This document shows positions 1 through 8,668 of a stretch of 64,000 nucleotides of DNA, piece after piece. The notes under the pieces are model-generated. The model made no database searches. It was given only the letters and a program-made list of their open reading frames with translations, and was not told the DNA's origin. Each line of letters opens with the position of its first letter. Position 1 is the stretch's first letter. Source of the stretch: Anaerococcus porci (lineage in GTDB: Bacteria > Bacillota > Clostridia > Tissierellales > Peptoniphilaceae); assembly GCF_009696575.1 (NCBI RefSeq), contig NZ_VULQ01000001.1, forward strand, positions 62,001-126,000, in the 5' to 3' direction. The translations under genes were made by a program, and so were the position numbers.

Positions 1-189
1 ATTTACGTTTGTACTGGATATAGGATAGATAAGCTTTTAGAAAGAGTTAATTTAGATGATTATGATAGTAGAATGTATTTTGAAAAAAAACTTAGAGATA
101 TGGGTGTTTTCGATAAATTTTTGGAAATGGGTATAGAAGAAGGAGACTCTGTTGCTATAGGTGATATAGTATTTGATTATTATGAGTAA
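1..189 (+). CDS. obgE: GTPase ObgE/CgtA, C-terminal fragment (5' end outside window)
   Basis: The window opens inside a reading frame that ends with TAA at 187-189. The 62 visible residues resemble the Obg C-terminal (OCT) domain: a segment reading RDMGVFDKFLEMGIEEGD followed by VAIGDIVFDYYE at the extreme C terminus, as in many Firmicute Obg proteins. Obg is a ribosome-associated GTPase involved in 50S maturation and stress signalling. Its GTPase domain lies upstream of the window and cannot be checked. The following gene starts 9 bases later, and obgE-yhbY-nadD-yqeK-rsfS is a familiar order, which supports the call. Confidence 0.8.
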   Translation: MYVCTGYRIDKLLERVNLDDYDSRMYFEKKLRDMGVFDKFLEMGIEEGDSVAIGDIVFDYYE

Positions 190-198
190 GGAGAATTT

Positions 199-486
199 AT
201 GCTAACAGGAAAACAAAGGTCACAGCTAAAAAGCTTAGCACATGATTTAAAGCCTATTATTAATATAGGCAAAAATTCACTAAGCGTAGAAGTTATTGAT
301 GCTATAGATGAAGCTTTGGAAAAAAGAGAACTAATAAAGATTAAAATTTTAAATAATAACTTAGATGATAATAATGAAATAATTGATGAAGCTATTGAAA
401 AGCTAAATTGTGAATTTGTTTCTCATTTAGGTAATATTTTTACTATTTATAGAAAAAGTAAAAATAATAATAAAATTAGCTTATAA
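199..486 (+). CDS. yhbY: RNA-binding protein YhbY (CRM domain)
   Basis: This 95-residue protein is a single CRM domain. It starts MLTGKQRSQLKSLAHDLKP, followed by the IGKNSLS loop that matches the GxxG-type RNA-binding turn of the family. YhbY is a small pre-50S-associated RNA-binding protein. The ATG follows a GGAG site that overlaps the obgE stop, and the stop TAA shares a base with the nadD start (TAATG), so translation is probably coupled. Length and neighbours are normal for the family. Confidence 0.88.
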   Translation: MLTGKQRSQLKSLAHDLKPIINIGKNSLSVEVIDAIDEALEKRELIKIKILNNNLDDNNEIIDEAIEKLNCEFVSHLGNIFTIYRKSKNNNKISL

Positions 487-1079
487 TGAAAATCGGATTA
501 TTTGGGGGGACATTTGATCCTATACATGTAGGCCATTTGATTGTTATGGAAAATTGTATAAATCTAATGGGACTGGATAAAATTTTTATTCTACCTAATT
601 CTAATCCTCCTCATAAACTTAAAAATCATAAAAGTTCTACTGAAATTAGGGTAAAAATGGTTAAAGAGGCTATAAAAGATAATCCTAGAATAGAAATTAA
701 TGATTATGATTATAAAGATAATAATATTCATTATACATTTCAAACCATAGAATACTTTGTTAATGCCTATAATGAAGATGAAATATTTTTTATTATGGGT
801 GAAGATTCTTTTTTAGAAATTGAAACATGGAAAAACTATAAAAGAATTTTAGAAAATAATATTATAGTATTCAAGAGATATTCTGATGATGGTAAAAAAA
901 TTAAAAATAAACTCAATCATTATAGTAAATTTAGAGATAATATTTTTATAATAGACAACTTGGTCGTTGATATTTCATCAAGTCTTATTAGAAAACTTGT
1001 AATGAATAAAAAAAGTATAAAATACCTAGTAACAGATGATGTGGAACTTATTATAAAAAAGAAGGATTTATATGTTTAA
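486..1079 (+). CDS. nadD: Nicotinate-nucleotide adenylyltransferase
   Basis: The protein makes deamido-NAD from nicotinate mononucleotide and ATP in NAD synthesis. The N terminus carries the nucleotidyltransferase motif GGTFDPIHVGHL (residues about 7-18), and ISSSLIR near residue 163 is the second ATP-binding signature. The length of 197 residues is usual. It overlaps yhbY by one base and yqeK by 8 bases, so it sits inside a tightly coupled operon. Confidence 0.93.
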   Translation: MKIGLFGGTFDPIHVGHLIVMENCINLMGLDKIFILPNSNPPHKLKNHKSSTEIRVKMVKEAIKDNPRIEINDYDYKDNNIHYTFQTIEYFVNAYNEDEIFFIMGEDSFLEIETWKNYKRILENNIIVFKRYSDDGKKIKNKLNHYSKFRDNIFIIDNLVVDISSSLIRKLVMNKKSIKYLVTDDVELIIKKKDLYV

Positions 1080-1632
1080 TTTAGATGAATATAAAGATAA
1101 GCTTATAGATAATATTGGTATAAAAAGATTTAATCATTGCCTTAGGGTTAGAGACTTTGCTTTAAAATTAAACAAAAGACTAGATAATTATAAAATAGAA
1201 ACTGCCGCTATTTTACATGACTGTGCCAAGTATAATGAAAAGTATTACCTAGATAAATACAAAAATTATTGTAATTTTGATAAAGAAATCTTAGAAAACA
1301 AGGCTGTTATTCATGCGTTTTTAGGAAAAATTATTGCTGAGAAAGAGTATAATATTAATGATGAAGAAATTCTAAATGCAATAAAATATCATACAACGGG
1401 AAGAGTTAATATGACGGAGCTTGAAAAAATCATTTTTTTAGCTGATGCATGTGAGGAAAAAAGAAATTATCAAGGAGTAGAAGAAATAAGAAATTTAGCC
1501 TTCAAAGATTTAGATAAAGCTGTATTAAAAACCCTAGATGGTAATATTAAATCTTTAATTGATAGGGGATTAATTATTTTTCCATTAACAATTTTGGCTA
1601 GGAATTACTTATTAAAGGAGAAAAATGGGTAA
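1072..1632 (+). CDS. yqeK: HD-domain protein YqeK, bis(5'-nucleosyl)-tetraphosphatase (symmetrical)
   Basis: This 186-residue HD-superfamily phosphohydrolase has a metal-binding core visible as an upstream His (RFNHCLRVRDFA), the HD pair in AAILHDCAKY (about residues 43-52), HAFLG, and a later Asp in FLADACE. Family members are known to hydrolyse diadenosine tetraphosphate. The gene sits between nadD and rsfS, overlapping both, as in many Firmicutes. A GGA-type site precedes the ATG inside nadD. Confidence 0.88.
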   Translation: MFNLDEYKDKLIDNIGIKRFNHCLRVRDFALKLNKRLDNYKIETAAILHDCAKYNEKYYLDKYKNYCNFDKEILENKAVIHAFLGKIIAEKEYNINDEEILNAIKYHTTGRVNMTELEKIIFLADACEEKRNYQGVEEIRNLAFKDLDKAVLKTLDGNIKSLIDRGLIIFPLTILARNYLLKEKNG

Positions 1633-1936
1633 ATTAGATATAATAATTAAAACGTTAGAAAATAAGCAAGCAAGTAATATAAAAGTAATTGATTTAGAGA
1701 ACAAATCATCAATAGCTGATTATTTTATTATAGCTACTGGTAATTCAATAAATCAAAATAAAGCACTTTTAGAATATATTGAAGAGAATTTAAAAAAGGA
1801 AAACTATGATATACTTTCAGTAGAGGGACTTAGAGATGGAAACTGGATATTAATTGATTGTGGAGATGTAGTAGTCCATATATTCACTTCATCTCAAAGA
1901 AGCTTTTATAATATTGAAGATCTGTGGGAGTCTTAA
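1625..1936 (+). CDS. rsfS: Ribosomal silencing factor RsfS
   Basis: This 103-residue RsfS/Iojap family protein binds uL14 and blocks subunit joining when nutrients are scarce. The family signature is visible as ADYFIIATGNS, VEGLRDGNWILIDCGDVVVHIF and the C-terminal FYNIEDLW. The start overlaps the yqeK stop by 8 bases behind an AAAGGAG site. The position after yqeK is conserved. Confidence 0.93.
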   Translation: MGKLDIIIKTLENKQASNIKVIDLENKSSIADYFIIATGNSINQNKALLEYIEENLKKENYDILSVEGLRDGNWILIDCGDVVVHIFTSSQRSFYNIEDLWES

Positions 1937-1954
1937 TTAATGTAGAGATTAAAA

Positions 1955-2602
1955 ATGGATAATGATAAAAAAGATAAGATAATTATTGCCTTAGCTATTT
2001 TAATAGTATTAACCTTATCTTATAATTTTGTTAATAGAAAAGATAATGAAGAACTTGTCATAAATAGAAATAAGGATTCTATTTCTTCTTTAACTAATTA
2101 TAAAAGCAATGATAATAAAGATACTTTTACTACGAATAGCAAAAGTAATGATGACTCTTCAATAAAAGTACATATTAGTGGTGAGATAAAAAACCCTGGT
2201 GTATATACGGTAAATAAAAATGATAGGTTAGACAACTTAGTCAAAAATGCAGGTGGTTTATCTGATGATGCTGATATCAATAGGATTAACTTAGCCTTAA
2301 GGCTAGAAGATCAAATGAGAATCATTATTCCAAATATAAATGACAAAAAAAGTGATCAAGAACAAATAAATCAGGCTGATGTTCTTGTAACTGATGCAAA
2401 TAAAAATAAGCATAAGGTAAATATAAACACTGCCGATAAAGCTACATTAATGACATTACCTAATATAGGTGAGAAAAGAGCCTTAGCAATAATTGAATAT
2501 AGAGAAGGTAATAAGTTTAATAAAATAGAAGATATTAAAAATGTTTCTGGTATTGGTGATAAATATTTTGAAGCAATGAAAGATATGATAGTTGTAGATT
2601 GA
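1955..2602 (+). CDS. comEA: ComEA-like helix-hairpin-helix DNA-binding membrane protein
   Basis: Residues about 8-25 form one N-terminal membrane helix. A low-complexity Ser/Asn/Asp linker follows, then an SLBB domain beginning IKVHISGEIKNPGVYTV, and finally two helix-hairpin-helix motifs (VNINTADKATLMTLPNIGEKRA and the IEDIKNVSGIG segment). This is the layout of ComEA, the surface DNA receptor for competence. No comEC lies next to it; a ComEC-like hydrolase domain is encoded far away at 55578-56429. DNA uptake is therefore an inference, and a general surface DNA-binding role is possible. Confidence 0.82.
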   Translation: MDNDKKDKIIIALAILIVLTLSYNFVNRKDNEELVINRNKDSISSLTNYKSNDNKDTFTTNSKSNDDSSIKVHISGEIKNPGVYTVNKNDRLDNLVKNAGGLSDDADINRINLALRLEDQMRIIIPNINDKKSDQEQINQADVLVTDANKNKHKVNINTADKATLMTLPNIGEKRALAIIEYREGNKFNKIEDIKNVSGIGDKYFEAMKDMIVVD

Positions 2603-2610
2603 GGTTGTTT

Positions 2611-3018
2611 ATGAAATTATCAACAAGAGGAAGATATGGGTTAAGAGCTGTTCATTACTTGGCAGAGAACGAGGATAAAGGTTATATTTCAGTTTCTGAT
2701 ATTTCAAATGCCTTAAAATTACCTGATAATTATTTAGAACAATTAATAAGAATTTTAAAAAATAATAATATAGTAGTTTCAGCAAGAGGAGCTAGAGGTG
2801 GATACAAATTATCAAGAAACTCTAGTGAAATAACTGTTGGAGATGTATTAAGAGTTTTAGAAGGTGAGATGACTTCAAGTCAGTGTGTTGCTAATAGGAC
2901 AAATTGCGATAATGAAGAATGTGAAGCCTATTACGTATTTACAAAAATAGATAAAGCAATTAATAATGCTGTTAACTCAATAACCATACAAGATATGGTG
3001 AATGAAAAATTTGATTAA
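2611..3018 (+). CDS. Rrf2-family transcriptional regulator (IscR/CymR-like)
   Basis: The ATG at 2611 is preferred because GAGG at 2601-2604 lies just upstream; an in-frame TTG at 2599 has no such site. The 135-residue protein begins MKLSTRGRYGLRAVHYLAE, the classic Rrf2 winged-helix start. It carries three cysteines, C92, C99 and C104, close to the Fe-S ligand positions 92, 98 and 104 of E. coli IscR. It could sense Fe-S status (IscR/NsrR type). Alternatively it could act as a CymR-type cysteine regulator, since cysK-cysE lie at 31-32.5 kb. It is followed after 16 bases by alaS. The family is certain but the ligand is not. Confidence 0.87.
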   Translation: MKLSTRGRYGLRAVHYLAENEDKGYISVSDISNALKLPDNYLEQLIRILKNNNIVVSARGARGGYKLSRNSSEITVGDVLRVLEGEMTSSQCVANRTNCDNEECEAYYVFTKIDKAINNAVNSITIQDMVNEKFD

Positions 3019-3034
3019 TTAGGAGATACAATAG

Positions 3035-5647
3035 ATGAAGAAATTAGGAATGAATGAAGTTAGAAGAGAATACTTAGATTTTTTTGGAAAGAAAAAAAAT
3101 CATACAGTTTTAAAATCTTTTCCACTTATCCCAGAAGATGATGAATCCTTATTATTAATAAATGCTGGTATGGCACCGTTGAAAAAATATTTTACTGGTG
3201 AGAAAAAAATGAAAAATAATAGAGCCACTTCATCTCAAAGATGTATAAGAACAGGAGATATAGATAGGGTAGGAATGACTGAAAGGCATGGAACTTTTTT
3301 TGAAATGCTTGGAAATTTTTCCTTCGGTGATTATTTTAAAAGAGAGGCTATACATTGGGCATATGAATTCTTAACTGTGAATCTTGAAATAGATAAAAAT
3401 CTCCTTTGGGTGTCAGTATTTGAAGATGATGATGAAGCCTATGATATATGGCATGATGAAATAGGTTTAGATAGCGAAAGAATATTAAAATTTGGAAAAG
3501 AAGATAACTTTTGGGAGCTTGAAGTAGGACCTTGTGGACCTGATTCAGAAATTTTTGTTGATAGAGGAATAGATAAGGCGATTGATGAAAATGATAATAA
3601 GCCTGGAAATGATGATTCTGATAGATTTATGGAAGTTTGGAATTTGGTTTTCACCCAATTTAATAAAAATGCAAACAAAGAGTATATTCCCCTATCTCAT
3701 CCTAATATAGATACAGGTATGGGACTTGAAAGAATAGCCATGGTCCTTCAAGGTAAAGATAATATATTTGAGGTTGATGTAAATCAAAGTATTATTAAAG
3801 AAATAGAGAATCTTTCAAATAAAAAATATAAGGAAGATGAAAAAGATGATATTTCTATTAGAGTTATTGCCGATCATGCAAAAGCCATTACCTTTATGGT
3901 CAGTGATGGAATATTACCTTCTAATGAAAAGAGAGGTTATGTTTTAAGAAGACTTATAAGAAGAGCCTATAGACATGGTAAATTACTAGGTATAAAGAAT
4001 GAGTTTTTGAAATCTGTAATTGAAAAGATAATAGATACTTATAAAATTGAATATAATGAATTAATAGAAAACAAGGATAGAATTCTTTCAATAGTAAGTA
4101 AGGAAGAAGAGAACTTCCAAAAAACAATTGATAGTGGCCTTGATATATTAAACTCATATATAAAAAATTTAAAAGATCATAACGAAAGCGTATTAAATGG
4201 TGCTGATGCTTTCAAATTATATGATACTTATGGATTTCCACTTGATTTAACTAGAGAAATTTTAGAAGAAAATAATTTAAGTGTAGATATCAACGAATTT
4301 AATAAGCTTATGGAAAAACAAAAAGAACTTGCAAGAAGTGCCAGAAAGTCAGATTCTGGTTGGTCGCTTGAATCAATAAACATCGATAGTTTCGATAAAA
4401 CAGATTTCGTTGGATATGATAAGCTCAGTGTAGAAGCTAATATTATAGGTTTATTTGATCAAAACAAGGATTTAAACTTTATAAAAGAGGGTAAAAAGGG
4501 TATAGTAATAAGTGATAAGACTTCTTTTTATGCCGAAGGTGGTGGACAAGTTGCAGATTCAGGTTTTATAGTAACAGAAGATACAAAAGCTAGAGTATAT
4601 GATGTACAAAAGAAAAAAGATGTAATTGTTCACTATATAGAAGTTATAGAAGGGAATTTATCTAAAACTTCAGCTAAATTTATAGTTGATAAGGATAGAA
4701 GACTAGACATAACAAGAAATCACTCAGCTACTCACTTGCTAGATCAAGCTTTAAGAAATGTATTAAAGGAAGATGTCAATCAAGCAGGCTCATTAGTAGA
4801 TGCAGATAAGCTAAGATTTGATTTTACTTATTCTAAAGCTCTTACAAAGGAAGAGATAAGAAAAATAGAAGATGAAGTTAATAAAAAAATAAGAGAACAA
4901 CTACCTGTAAAAAAACAGATAATGCCATATGAAGAGTCAGAAAAAATAGGAGCTATTGGATTATTTGAAGATAAATATAAGGACATGGTAAGAGTTGTCT
5001 CCATTGGTGATTATTCGAAAGAGCTATGTGGTGGATGTCATGTAAATAATTCATCAGAAGTTTTAATATTTAAAATAATTCAAGAATCTTCTGCAGCAGC
5101 AGGTATTAGAAGGATTGAAGCCTATACTGGGAAAAAAGTATATGAATTGACTAATTCTAATATTGATAAGATTGAAAAAATAGCTAATAAATTAAAAACT
5201 AATCCTAAAAATATTTTAGATAGAATTGATTCGTTGGAAAATGAAGTAAAATCGCTAAAGGAAAAAGTCCAAAAATTAAAAAGACTTAATGATGAAGATG
5301 TATTTAATGATATAGCTAATCGCGTAGAAAATATTAATGGAATAAATCTTTTAGTTCATAAGTTTGACAACATAGATATGGAAACTTTAAGAAACTTTGA
5401 AGATAGGATGAAAAATAATTATAAAGATTTGATTATTGTTTTTGCAACTGTAAATAATGGGAAAATTATTTTCACTGCTTCAATTTCTGACTCTTTAGTG
5501 GATAGATACAATGCAGGACAAATTGTTAGAATTATAAGTAAAATAACAGGTGGAAATGGGGGCGGCAAAAGAAACTTTGCTCAAGCTGGTGGTAAAGATA
5601 TTTCAAAGCTAGATGAGGCTTTAAATGCAGTTTATCAATTAATATAA
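3035..5647 (+). CDS. alaS: Alanine--tRNA ligase
   Basis: This 870-residue class II synthetase charges tRNA-Ala. The catalytic core is at the N terminus (RREYLDFF, RCIRTGDIDRVG, GMGLERIAMVLQG). The editing domain zinc motifs are visible as HSATHLLDQAL and CGGCHV. A coiled coil leads to the glycine-rich C-terminal domain (GGNGGGKRNFAQAGG). AGGAG lies 8 bases before the ATG. No T-box leader fits in the 16-base gap, so it is expressed with the upstream regulator gene. The gene appears complete. Confidence 0.97.
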   Translation: MKKLGMNEVRREYLDFFGKKKNHTVLKSFPLIPEDDESLLLINAGMAPLKKYFTGEKKMKNNRATSSQRCIRTGDIDRVGMTERHGTFFEMLGNFSFGDYFKREAIHWAYEFLTVNLEIDKNLLWVSVFEDDDEAYDIWHDEIGLDSERILKFGKEDNFWELEVGPCGPDSEIFVDRGIDKAIDENDNKPGNDDSDRFMEVWNLVFTQFNKNANKEYIPLSHPNIDTGMGLERIAMVLQGKDNIFEVDVNQSIIKEIENLSNKKYKEDEKDDISIRVIADHAKAITFMVSDGILPSNEKRGYVLRRLIRRAYRHGKLLGIKNEFLKSVIEKIIDTYKIEYNELIENKDRILSIVSKEEENFQKTIDSGLDILNSYIKNLKDHNESVLNGADAFKLYDTYGFPLDLTREILEENNLSVDINEFNKLMEKQKELARSARKSDSGWSLESINIDSFDKTDFVGYDKLSVEANIIGLFDQNKDLNFIKEGKKGIVISDKTSFYAEGGGQVADSGFIVTEDTKARVYDVQKKKDVIVHYIEVIEGNLSKTSAKFIVDKDRRLDITRNHSATHLLDQALRNVLKEDVNQAGSLVDADKLRFDFTYSKALTKEEIRKIEDEVNKKIREQLPVKKQIMPYEESEKIGAIGLFEDKYKDMVRVVSIGDYSKELCGGCHVNNSSEVLIFKIIQESSAAAGIRRIEAYTGKKVYELTNSNIDKIEKIANKLKTNPKNILDRIDSLENEVKSLKEKVQKLKRLNDEDVFNDIANRVENINGINLLVHKFDNIDMETLRNFEDRMKNNYKDLIIVFATVNNGKIIFTASISDSLVDRYNAGQIVRIISKITGGNGGGKRNFAQAGGKDISKLDEALNAVYQLI

Positions 5648-5656
5648 GGAGTAAAA

Positions 5657-5914
5657 ATGTCAGATAATAATTTCAATGAAACTATGCGTTTTAAACCACA
5701 AGAAGAAAAAGAAGTAAATATAAGGGAAATTCTTACTGAAGTTTATAAGGCTTTAGAAGATAAGGGTTATAAACCAACAAATCAAATAATAGGTTATCTA
5801 ATGAGTGGAGATCCTACTTATATAACAGGCCATAATAATGCTAGAAAGCTTATAAGGCAAGTTGATAGAGATACAATATTGGAAGAAATTATTAATTATT
5901 ATATAAATGAGTAG
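5657..5914 (+). CDS. ireB: IreB family regulatory phosphoprotein (UPF0297)
   Basis: This 85-residue protein matches the IreB/YrzL family over its full length: NETMRF near the N terminus, where family members carry a phosphorylated threonine, then EVYKALEDKGYKPTNQIIGYLMSGDPTYITGHNNAR. In enterococci IreB is a substrate of the PASTA kinase IreK and modulates envelope stress and cephalosporin resistance. It overlaps the downstream ruvX by 8 bases; ireB-ruvX-yrzB is the usual gene cluster. Confidence 0.9.
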   Translation: MSDNNFNETMRFKPQEEKEVNIREILTEVYKALEDKGYKPTNQIIGYLMSGDPTYITGHNNARKLIRQVDRDTILEEIINYYINE

Positions 5915-6548
5915 GATAATGGGACTAGACTTGGGCGATAAAACTATAGGGGTCGCACTTAGCGATCCTTTATTTATTACTGCACAAGCTTATATTACAA
6001 TAAAAAGACAAAAAGCTAGCTTGGATATAGAAAAACTATTAGAAATAATAGAAGAAAAAGAAGTTGATTTAATAGTAATTGGACTTCCTAAAAATATGAA
6101 TGACACCTTAGGCCCACAGGCTATGAAGGTGATTTCTTTTGTAAGCTTATTAAAAAGCACGACTGATATTGAAATTAAATATCAAGATGAAAGAATGACA
6201 AGCTTGCAATCTAACAAAGTATTAATGGATATGTCTGTAAGACGAGAAAATAGAAAAAAATACATAGATCAGATTGCAGCAACCTTTATTTTACAAACCT
6301 ATTTAGATAGGAGATCTATGGATAAAATTGTTTTAAAAGACAAAGATAATAAAGAAGTCGAATTTAATATAATCGACACATTCGGAGTGGATGAAAAAAC
6401 TTATGCGGCATTAGAACCTTTAGATGAGGATTTTATTGTTATTTTTGAAGTTATTGAAGAAAAAGATTCCGTAAGTTTTAAGTTTATTGAAAATGATAAG
6501 GAATTAGACGAGATTATTAATATATATGAAGATATGAAAGAAGATTAG
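5907..6548 (+). CDS. ruvX: RuvX/YqgF nuclease fused to a DUF1292 (YrzB-like) domain
   Basis: Residues 1-136 are a complete YqgF/RuvX domain with an RNase H fold, predicted to act in 16S rRNA 5'-end maturation. It shows GLDLGDKTIGVALSDP, VIGLPKNMNDT, YQDERMTS and DQIAATFILQTYLD. From codon 138 the protein continues as a second domain, KDKDNKEVEFNIIDTFGVDE...YAALEPLDED, which matches the small acidic DUF1292 family. That domain is a separate gene (yrzB) in Bacillus. At the junction AGGAGA (6309-6314) precedes an in-frame ATG at 6318, so the 76-residue second domain may also be made alone. Confidence 0.88.
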   Translation: MSRIMGLDLGDKTIGVALSDPLFITAQAYITIKRQKASLDIEKLLEIIEEKEVDLIVIGLPKNMNDTLGPQAMKVISFVSLLKSTTDIEIKYQDERMTSLQSNKVLMDMSVRRENRKKYIDQIAATFILQTYLDRRSMDKIVLKDKDNKEVEFNIIDTFGVDEKTYAALEPLDEDFIVIFEVIEEKDSVSFKFIENDKELDEIINIYEDMKED

Positions 6549-6549
6549 T

Positions 6550-7008
6550 ATGAATAACGAACAATTGAAAAAGATTTTTGAAAAAAATGGCCATAAATTC
6601 ACTAAGCAAAGACAAATAATTTTCAATGCTCTAAATAATGCTAATTCAAAACATTTGACACCTGAGGAACTTTTTTCAATAGTTCATCAAGAAAATAAAC
6701 AAGTTGGAATAGCCACAGTTTATAGAACTTTAAATATTTTCGAAGAATTAGGTATAGTAAACAAACAAGAATTTACAGATTCTGTTAATACTTATGAGCT
6801 TATTGGGCAAAATGATGAGCATCATGATCATCTAATTTGCACTAATTGCGGGAAAATAGTTGAAGAAAAAATATTAGAAAATGATGAACTAGCAGAAATA
6901 CTTAGAGATAAATATGATTTTGATTTAGACTATTATTCCTTAAGAATTTATGGGATTTGCTCCGATTGTCAAAATGAAATAAGGAGTAAAAATGAGAACG
7001 CAAAATAA
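6550..7008 (+). CDS. Fur-family metal or peroxide regulator
   Basis: This 152-residue Fur superfamily repressor has a DNA-binding helix segment typical of Fur/PerR/Zur (KQRQIIFNAL, TVYRTLNIFEELGIV). The dimerisation domain has the metal motif HHDHLICTNCGKIVE and a second CSDC pair, giving the two CxxC structural zinc sites. Sequence alone does not distinguish PerR, Fur and Zur. It starts one base after ruvX and its end overlaps the RNase J start by 17 bases. Confidence 0.88.
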   Translation: MNNEQLKKIFEKNGHKFTKQRQIIFNALNNANSKHLTPEELFSIVHQENKQVGIATVYRTLNIFEELGIVNKQEFTDSVNTYELIGQNDEHHDHLICTNCGKIVEEKILENDELAEILRDKYDFDLDYYSLRIYGICSDCQNEIRSKNENAK

Positions 7009-8668
7009 ATTGAAAGTTATCCCCCTTGGGGGATTGGGTGAAATTGGGAAAAACTGTACTGTAGTAGAATATAAAAATGAAATGATTCTTATTGATTGTG
7101 GATTAACATTTCCAGATGAAGATATGTTAGGAGTAGATATAGTTATTCCAGATTTTACTTATATTGAAGAAAACAAAGAAAAACTTAAGGGTATATTTAT
7201 CACTCATGGACATGAAGACCATATTGGTGGAATAACTTACCTATTAAAAAATATAGATACAAATGTATACTGCTCCAAGTTAACTAAAGGTCTATTAGAA
7301 AATAAATTTAAAGAACATGGTCTTAACCCAAATAAGATTAAGATGGTTAATGTTAATAATACAGTTAAATTAGGAAATCTTAGTTGTGAATTTATTAGAG
7401 TAAGTCATTCTATACCGGACTCATGTGCTATAGCTGTTAGAACTCCAATAGGAACAGTTTTATTTACAGGTGACTTTAAAATGGATTTCACACCAATAGA
7501 CGGAGAACCAACTGATATTCAAAAATTAGCAGAACTTGGCAAAAAAGGTATTTTATGCCTATTTTCTGATTCGACTAATGTAGAAATAGAAGGAAGTTCT
7601 ATGAGTGAAAGTGAGGTTGGACAAACCTTTATAAATATTTTTGGTCAAGCTAAGGGTAGAATTATAGTAGCAACTTTTGCTTCAAATCTTCATAGAGTTC
7701 AACAAGTAATATATGCTGCTGAAAAGTATAATAAAAAAGTGGTTTTATCTGGACGTTCAATGTTAAATAATGTAAAAATAGCTGGTAATTTAGGATATTT
7801 AAAGGTTAGGAGTAATACTCTAATTGATATAAAAAATATAAAACAATATTCAGATGATCAAATCGTAATTTTATCTACAGGTACACAAGGTGAACCTTTA
7901 TCTGCTTTGACAAGAATGGCAAATAATGAGCATAGACAAATACATTTAAATGAGTCTGATACAGTTATATTATCATCTTCTGCTATCCCAGGTAATGAGA
8001 TGTCAATTAATAATACCATTAATAACTTGACTAAAATAGGATGTGATATTATATATGATTCTTTAGCTAAAGTTCATGCTTCTGGCCATGCTTGTCAAGA
8101 AGAAATAAAATTAATGCATCAACTAACTACGCCAAAGTACTTTATTCCTGCCCATGGAGAGCCAAGACAACTAAAAAAACATAAAGAAATTGCTATGGAT
8201 ATGGGTATGAATAGCTCTAATATACTAGTAGGTGAAAATGGAGATATTTTTGAATTTACTAAAAAATCTGCACGAATCAATGGTAAAGTTCAAGCGGGGA
8301 ATGTATTAGTGGATGGATCTGGAATAGGGGATGTAGGTAATATTGTATTAAAAGACAGAAAGCACTTATCTGAAGATGGTCTACTTGTAGTATCCTTAAC
8401 TATAGAGAAACATACTCAAAAAGTTTTATCAAATCCTGAAATTGTGTCAAGAGGCTTTATTTATGTTAAAGAAAATCAAGATTTAATTGAAAATTCAAAA
8501 GATGTAGTTTTAAGAACTATGAATAAGTGTCAAAATAAGGATATACACGCTATTAGTCAGATAAAATATCAAATAAGAGAAGCTCTAAAGTCATATATAT
8601 ATAACCAAACTGGAAGAGATCCTATGATTTTGCCAGTACTAACAGAAGTAAGTGAAAATGAATATTAA
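6992..8668 (+). CDS. rnj: Ribonuclease J
   Basis: This 558-residue metallo-beta-lactamase/beta-CASP RNase combines endonuclease and 5'-3' exonuclease activity in mRNA decay and rRNA maturation. Metal ligands are visible in THGHEDHIGG (H72, H74, D76, H77) and in the later TGDFKMD and PAHGEPRQ motifs. The N terminus PLGGLGEIGKN and the C-terminal domain are intact. AAGGAG lies before the ATG, inside the end of the fur-family gene. Only one paralogue is visible in this window. Confidence 0.95.
   Translation: MRTQNKLKVIPLGGLGEIGKNCTVVEYKNEMILIDCGLTFPDEDMLGVDIVIPDFTYIEENKEKLKGIFITHGHEDHIGGITYLLKNIDTNVYCSKLTKGLLENKFKEHGLNPNKIKMVNVNNTVKLGNLSCEFIRVSHSIPDSCAIAVRTPIGTVLFTGDFKMDFTPIDGEPTDIQKLAELGKKGILCLFSDSTNVEIEGSSMSESEVGQTFINIFGQAKGRIIVATFASNLHRVQQVIYAAEKYNKKVVLSGRSMLNNVKIAGNLGYLKVRSNTLIDIKNIKQYSDDQIVILSTGTQGEPLSALTRMANNEHRQIHLNESDTVILSSSAIPGNEMSINNTINNLTKIGCDIIYDSLAKVHASGHACQEEIKLMHQLTTPKYFIPAHGEPRQLKKHKEIAMDMGMNSSNILVGENGDIFEFTKKSARINGKVQAGNVLVDGSGIGDVGNIVLKDRKHLSEDGLLVVSLTIEKHTQKVLSNPEIVSRGFIYVKENQDLIENSKDVVLRTMNKCQNKDIHAISQIKYQIREALKSYIYNQTGRDPMILPVLTEVSENEY

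Noticed and set aside
3019-3034. T-box or other leader for alaS
   Set aside because: Only 16 bases separate the upstream regulator gene from alaS, so no leader can fit.
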